Shown here piece by piece: positions 63,274 through 64,000 of a DNA stretch of 64,000 nt. Numbering within the stretch: the first letter of the stretch is position 1; every line of letters starts with the position of its first letter. The notes beneath the pieces were generated by a model. That model was not told the origin of the DNA, did no database searches, and worked only from the letters and a program-made list of their open reading frames with translations. The DNA is taken from positions 170,823 to 234,822 of the forward strand of contig NZ_FOUJ01000005.1 of assembly GCF_900114835.1 (NCBI RefSeq). The letters are read 5' to 3'. The DNA is from Methanolobus profundi. GTDB lineage: Archaea; Halobacteriota; Methanosarcinia; Methanosarcinales; Methanosarcinaceae. The position numbers were made by a program, and so were the translations under genes.

Positions 63274-63662
63274 TCCTGTTAGGTACTGATCAGATAGAAG
63301 ACGTTGCACTTGATAAACTGAAAACAGGATGGGCTGTGTTGTACGGCCATCCGGATGTATTCAGATTCTTGGAATACAGTTTGTACAAACCAGGAACAAA
63401 TGCAAATGCTGGATTTGAGTTACTTGGATTTCTGCCAACTGTTGCCTTCTGCAAGAAGACTCCTCGGTTCAGGAAGATGTTCAAAGAAACCGATGACAGG
63501 ACGGTTACGGTCCTTCAAGCGTTCAAGGTTGACAACAGCGAAGGTTTTGCATTCCATATCCTTGAAGTACCGAAGGATAGTGACAATGAAGCCCGCTACA
63601 ATAAGGTAGCACAGGCAGTTAGAAATTATCTCGTGAACGGTGAGTTTGTTCCCCACCGGTGA
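63270..63662 (+). CDS. 130-residue protein of unknown function
   Basis: ATG 63270 overlaps the RecA-like stop codon. The product is alpha/beta (MILLGTDQIEDVALDKLKTG opening, AFHILEVPKDSDNEARYNKV near the end) with no recognised motif. Tight coupling suggests a partner of the RecA-like protein in replication or recombination. Confidence 0.6.
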   Translation: MILLGTDQIEDVALDKLKTGWAVLYGHPDVFRFLEYSLYKPGTNANAGFELLGFLPTVAFCKKTPRFRKMFKETDDRTVTVLQAFKVDNSEGFAFHILEVPKDSDNEARYNKVAQAVRNYLVNGEFVPHR

Positions 63663-63704
63663 GGTGATATCAATAAAACGTAAACGATCGCAAGGGGGCA
63701 GAAC

Positions 63705-64000
63705 ATGATGTCAAGCACCACCCGGACATCACCGTTCCAGACCCCTCTTATCGTTCCCCGCACAAATCAGGACAAGCGCATCGCAACAGCATACAATCTA
63801 CTGAACGCATATCAGGAAGGATCGTATCTGGTGCATAAGACCACTCGTGCCGGTTGTACGACAGCGTTGGTAGCCGAATCTCTGAATCGGGAGGAACGTT
63901 TTCTAGTCGTTGTCCCGACTAATAAGATTGCCGATAAGACCGTCACAGAGGATTCCATCAAATACTCTGACCGGGATACATGCAATGTTATTCGGATACC
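63705..64000 (+). CDS. N-terminal part of a probable SF2 helicase with altered P-loop, cut by the window edge
   Basis: Starts at ATG 63705 or 63708 after AAGGGGG; 98 codons are visible. The visible part has a strand-loop-helix HKTTRAGCTTALVAESL in the Walker A position, followed by LVVVPTNKIADKTV as helicase motif Ia. The loop reads RAGCTT where a helicase usually has GxGKT/S; the Lys is absent or shifted to HKTT. This variant occurs in some viral helicase-like proteins. It would complete a replication module with the RecA-like ATPase. Confidence 0.55.
   Translation, partial: MMSSTTRTSPFQTPLIVPRTNQDKRIATAYNLLNAYQEGSYLVHKTTRAGCTTALVAESLNREERFLVVVPTNKIADKTVTEDSIKYSDRDTCNVIRI

Noticed and set aside
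1..64000. CRISPR array or cas genes
   Set aside because: No run of regularly spaced identical repeats and no Cas motif were seen; the only strong direct repeat is the single pair at 57777 and 59136.

Overview
The window comes from a methanogenic archaeon, most likely of the Methanosarcinaceae (my guess is near Methanolobus or Methanococcoides). The grounds are an archaeal-type MetK, a UbiA-family enzyme of archaeal ether-lipid synthesis, a HARP-type protein-only RNase P, a CetZ tubulin homolog, A/T-rich archaeal TATA elements, TTG starts with strong GGAGG sites, several PAS/CHASE4 histidine kinases and many COG1361-type surface proteins. No 16S rRNA or mcr gene is present, so the genus is inference.

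Layout. 1-15.5 kb is core chromosome: a sensor kinase cut by the left edge, HARP, metK, a lipid/NAD block (ubiA-nadA-nadX facing nadC, covering aspartate to nicotinate mononucleotide), a surface protein, cetZ, an orphan ABC ATPase, a PPC-domain protein, a winged-helix regulator, enolase and a LarA-like protein. 15.7-37 kb is a cell-surface and ABC-export region: a 790-aa surface protein, a LysE exporter, a membrane-anchored WD40 propeller, lone FtsX-type permeases, a degenerate pyrophosphatase-like protein, a PGF-CTERM protein, and three related MacB-like cassettes (ATPase + anchored COG1361 protein + permease), one of them headed by two Yip1 proteins. 37-42.6 kb holds small membrane proteins and a two-component cluster (HTH-REC regulator, Cache kinase, YbjQ protein, PAS kinase).

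43.3-59.9 kb is an A/T-rich defence island. It has a GHKL-ATPase/PD-(D/E)XK nuclease fusion divergent from a UvrD helicase/RecB nuclease. Next comes an operon of SNF2 helicase, DUF4391, type III Mod and type III Res. A candidate nuclease gene bracketed by a 68-bp duplication of the res 3' end and a DUF365 protein follow. The first pair recalls Gabija logic with unrelated proteins. The second is a type III restriction-modification system enlarged by a SNF2 protein and DUF4391. 59.9-64 kb looks like part of an integrated virus or plasmid: ribbon-helix-helix regulators with a nested palindromic operator, tiny zinc-ribbon proteins in overlapping genes, a tRNA T-arm-like fragment, a RecA/RadB-like ATPase and the start of a probable helicase that runs off the right edge.

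Two genes, larA-like (15465) and an ABC ATPase (29219), seem to begin at AUU and AUA codons behind strong Shine-Dalgarno sites. All family calls come from reading motifs; no database search was possible.
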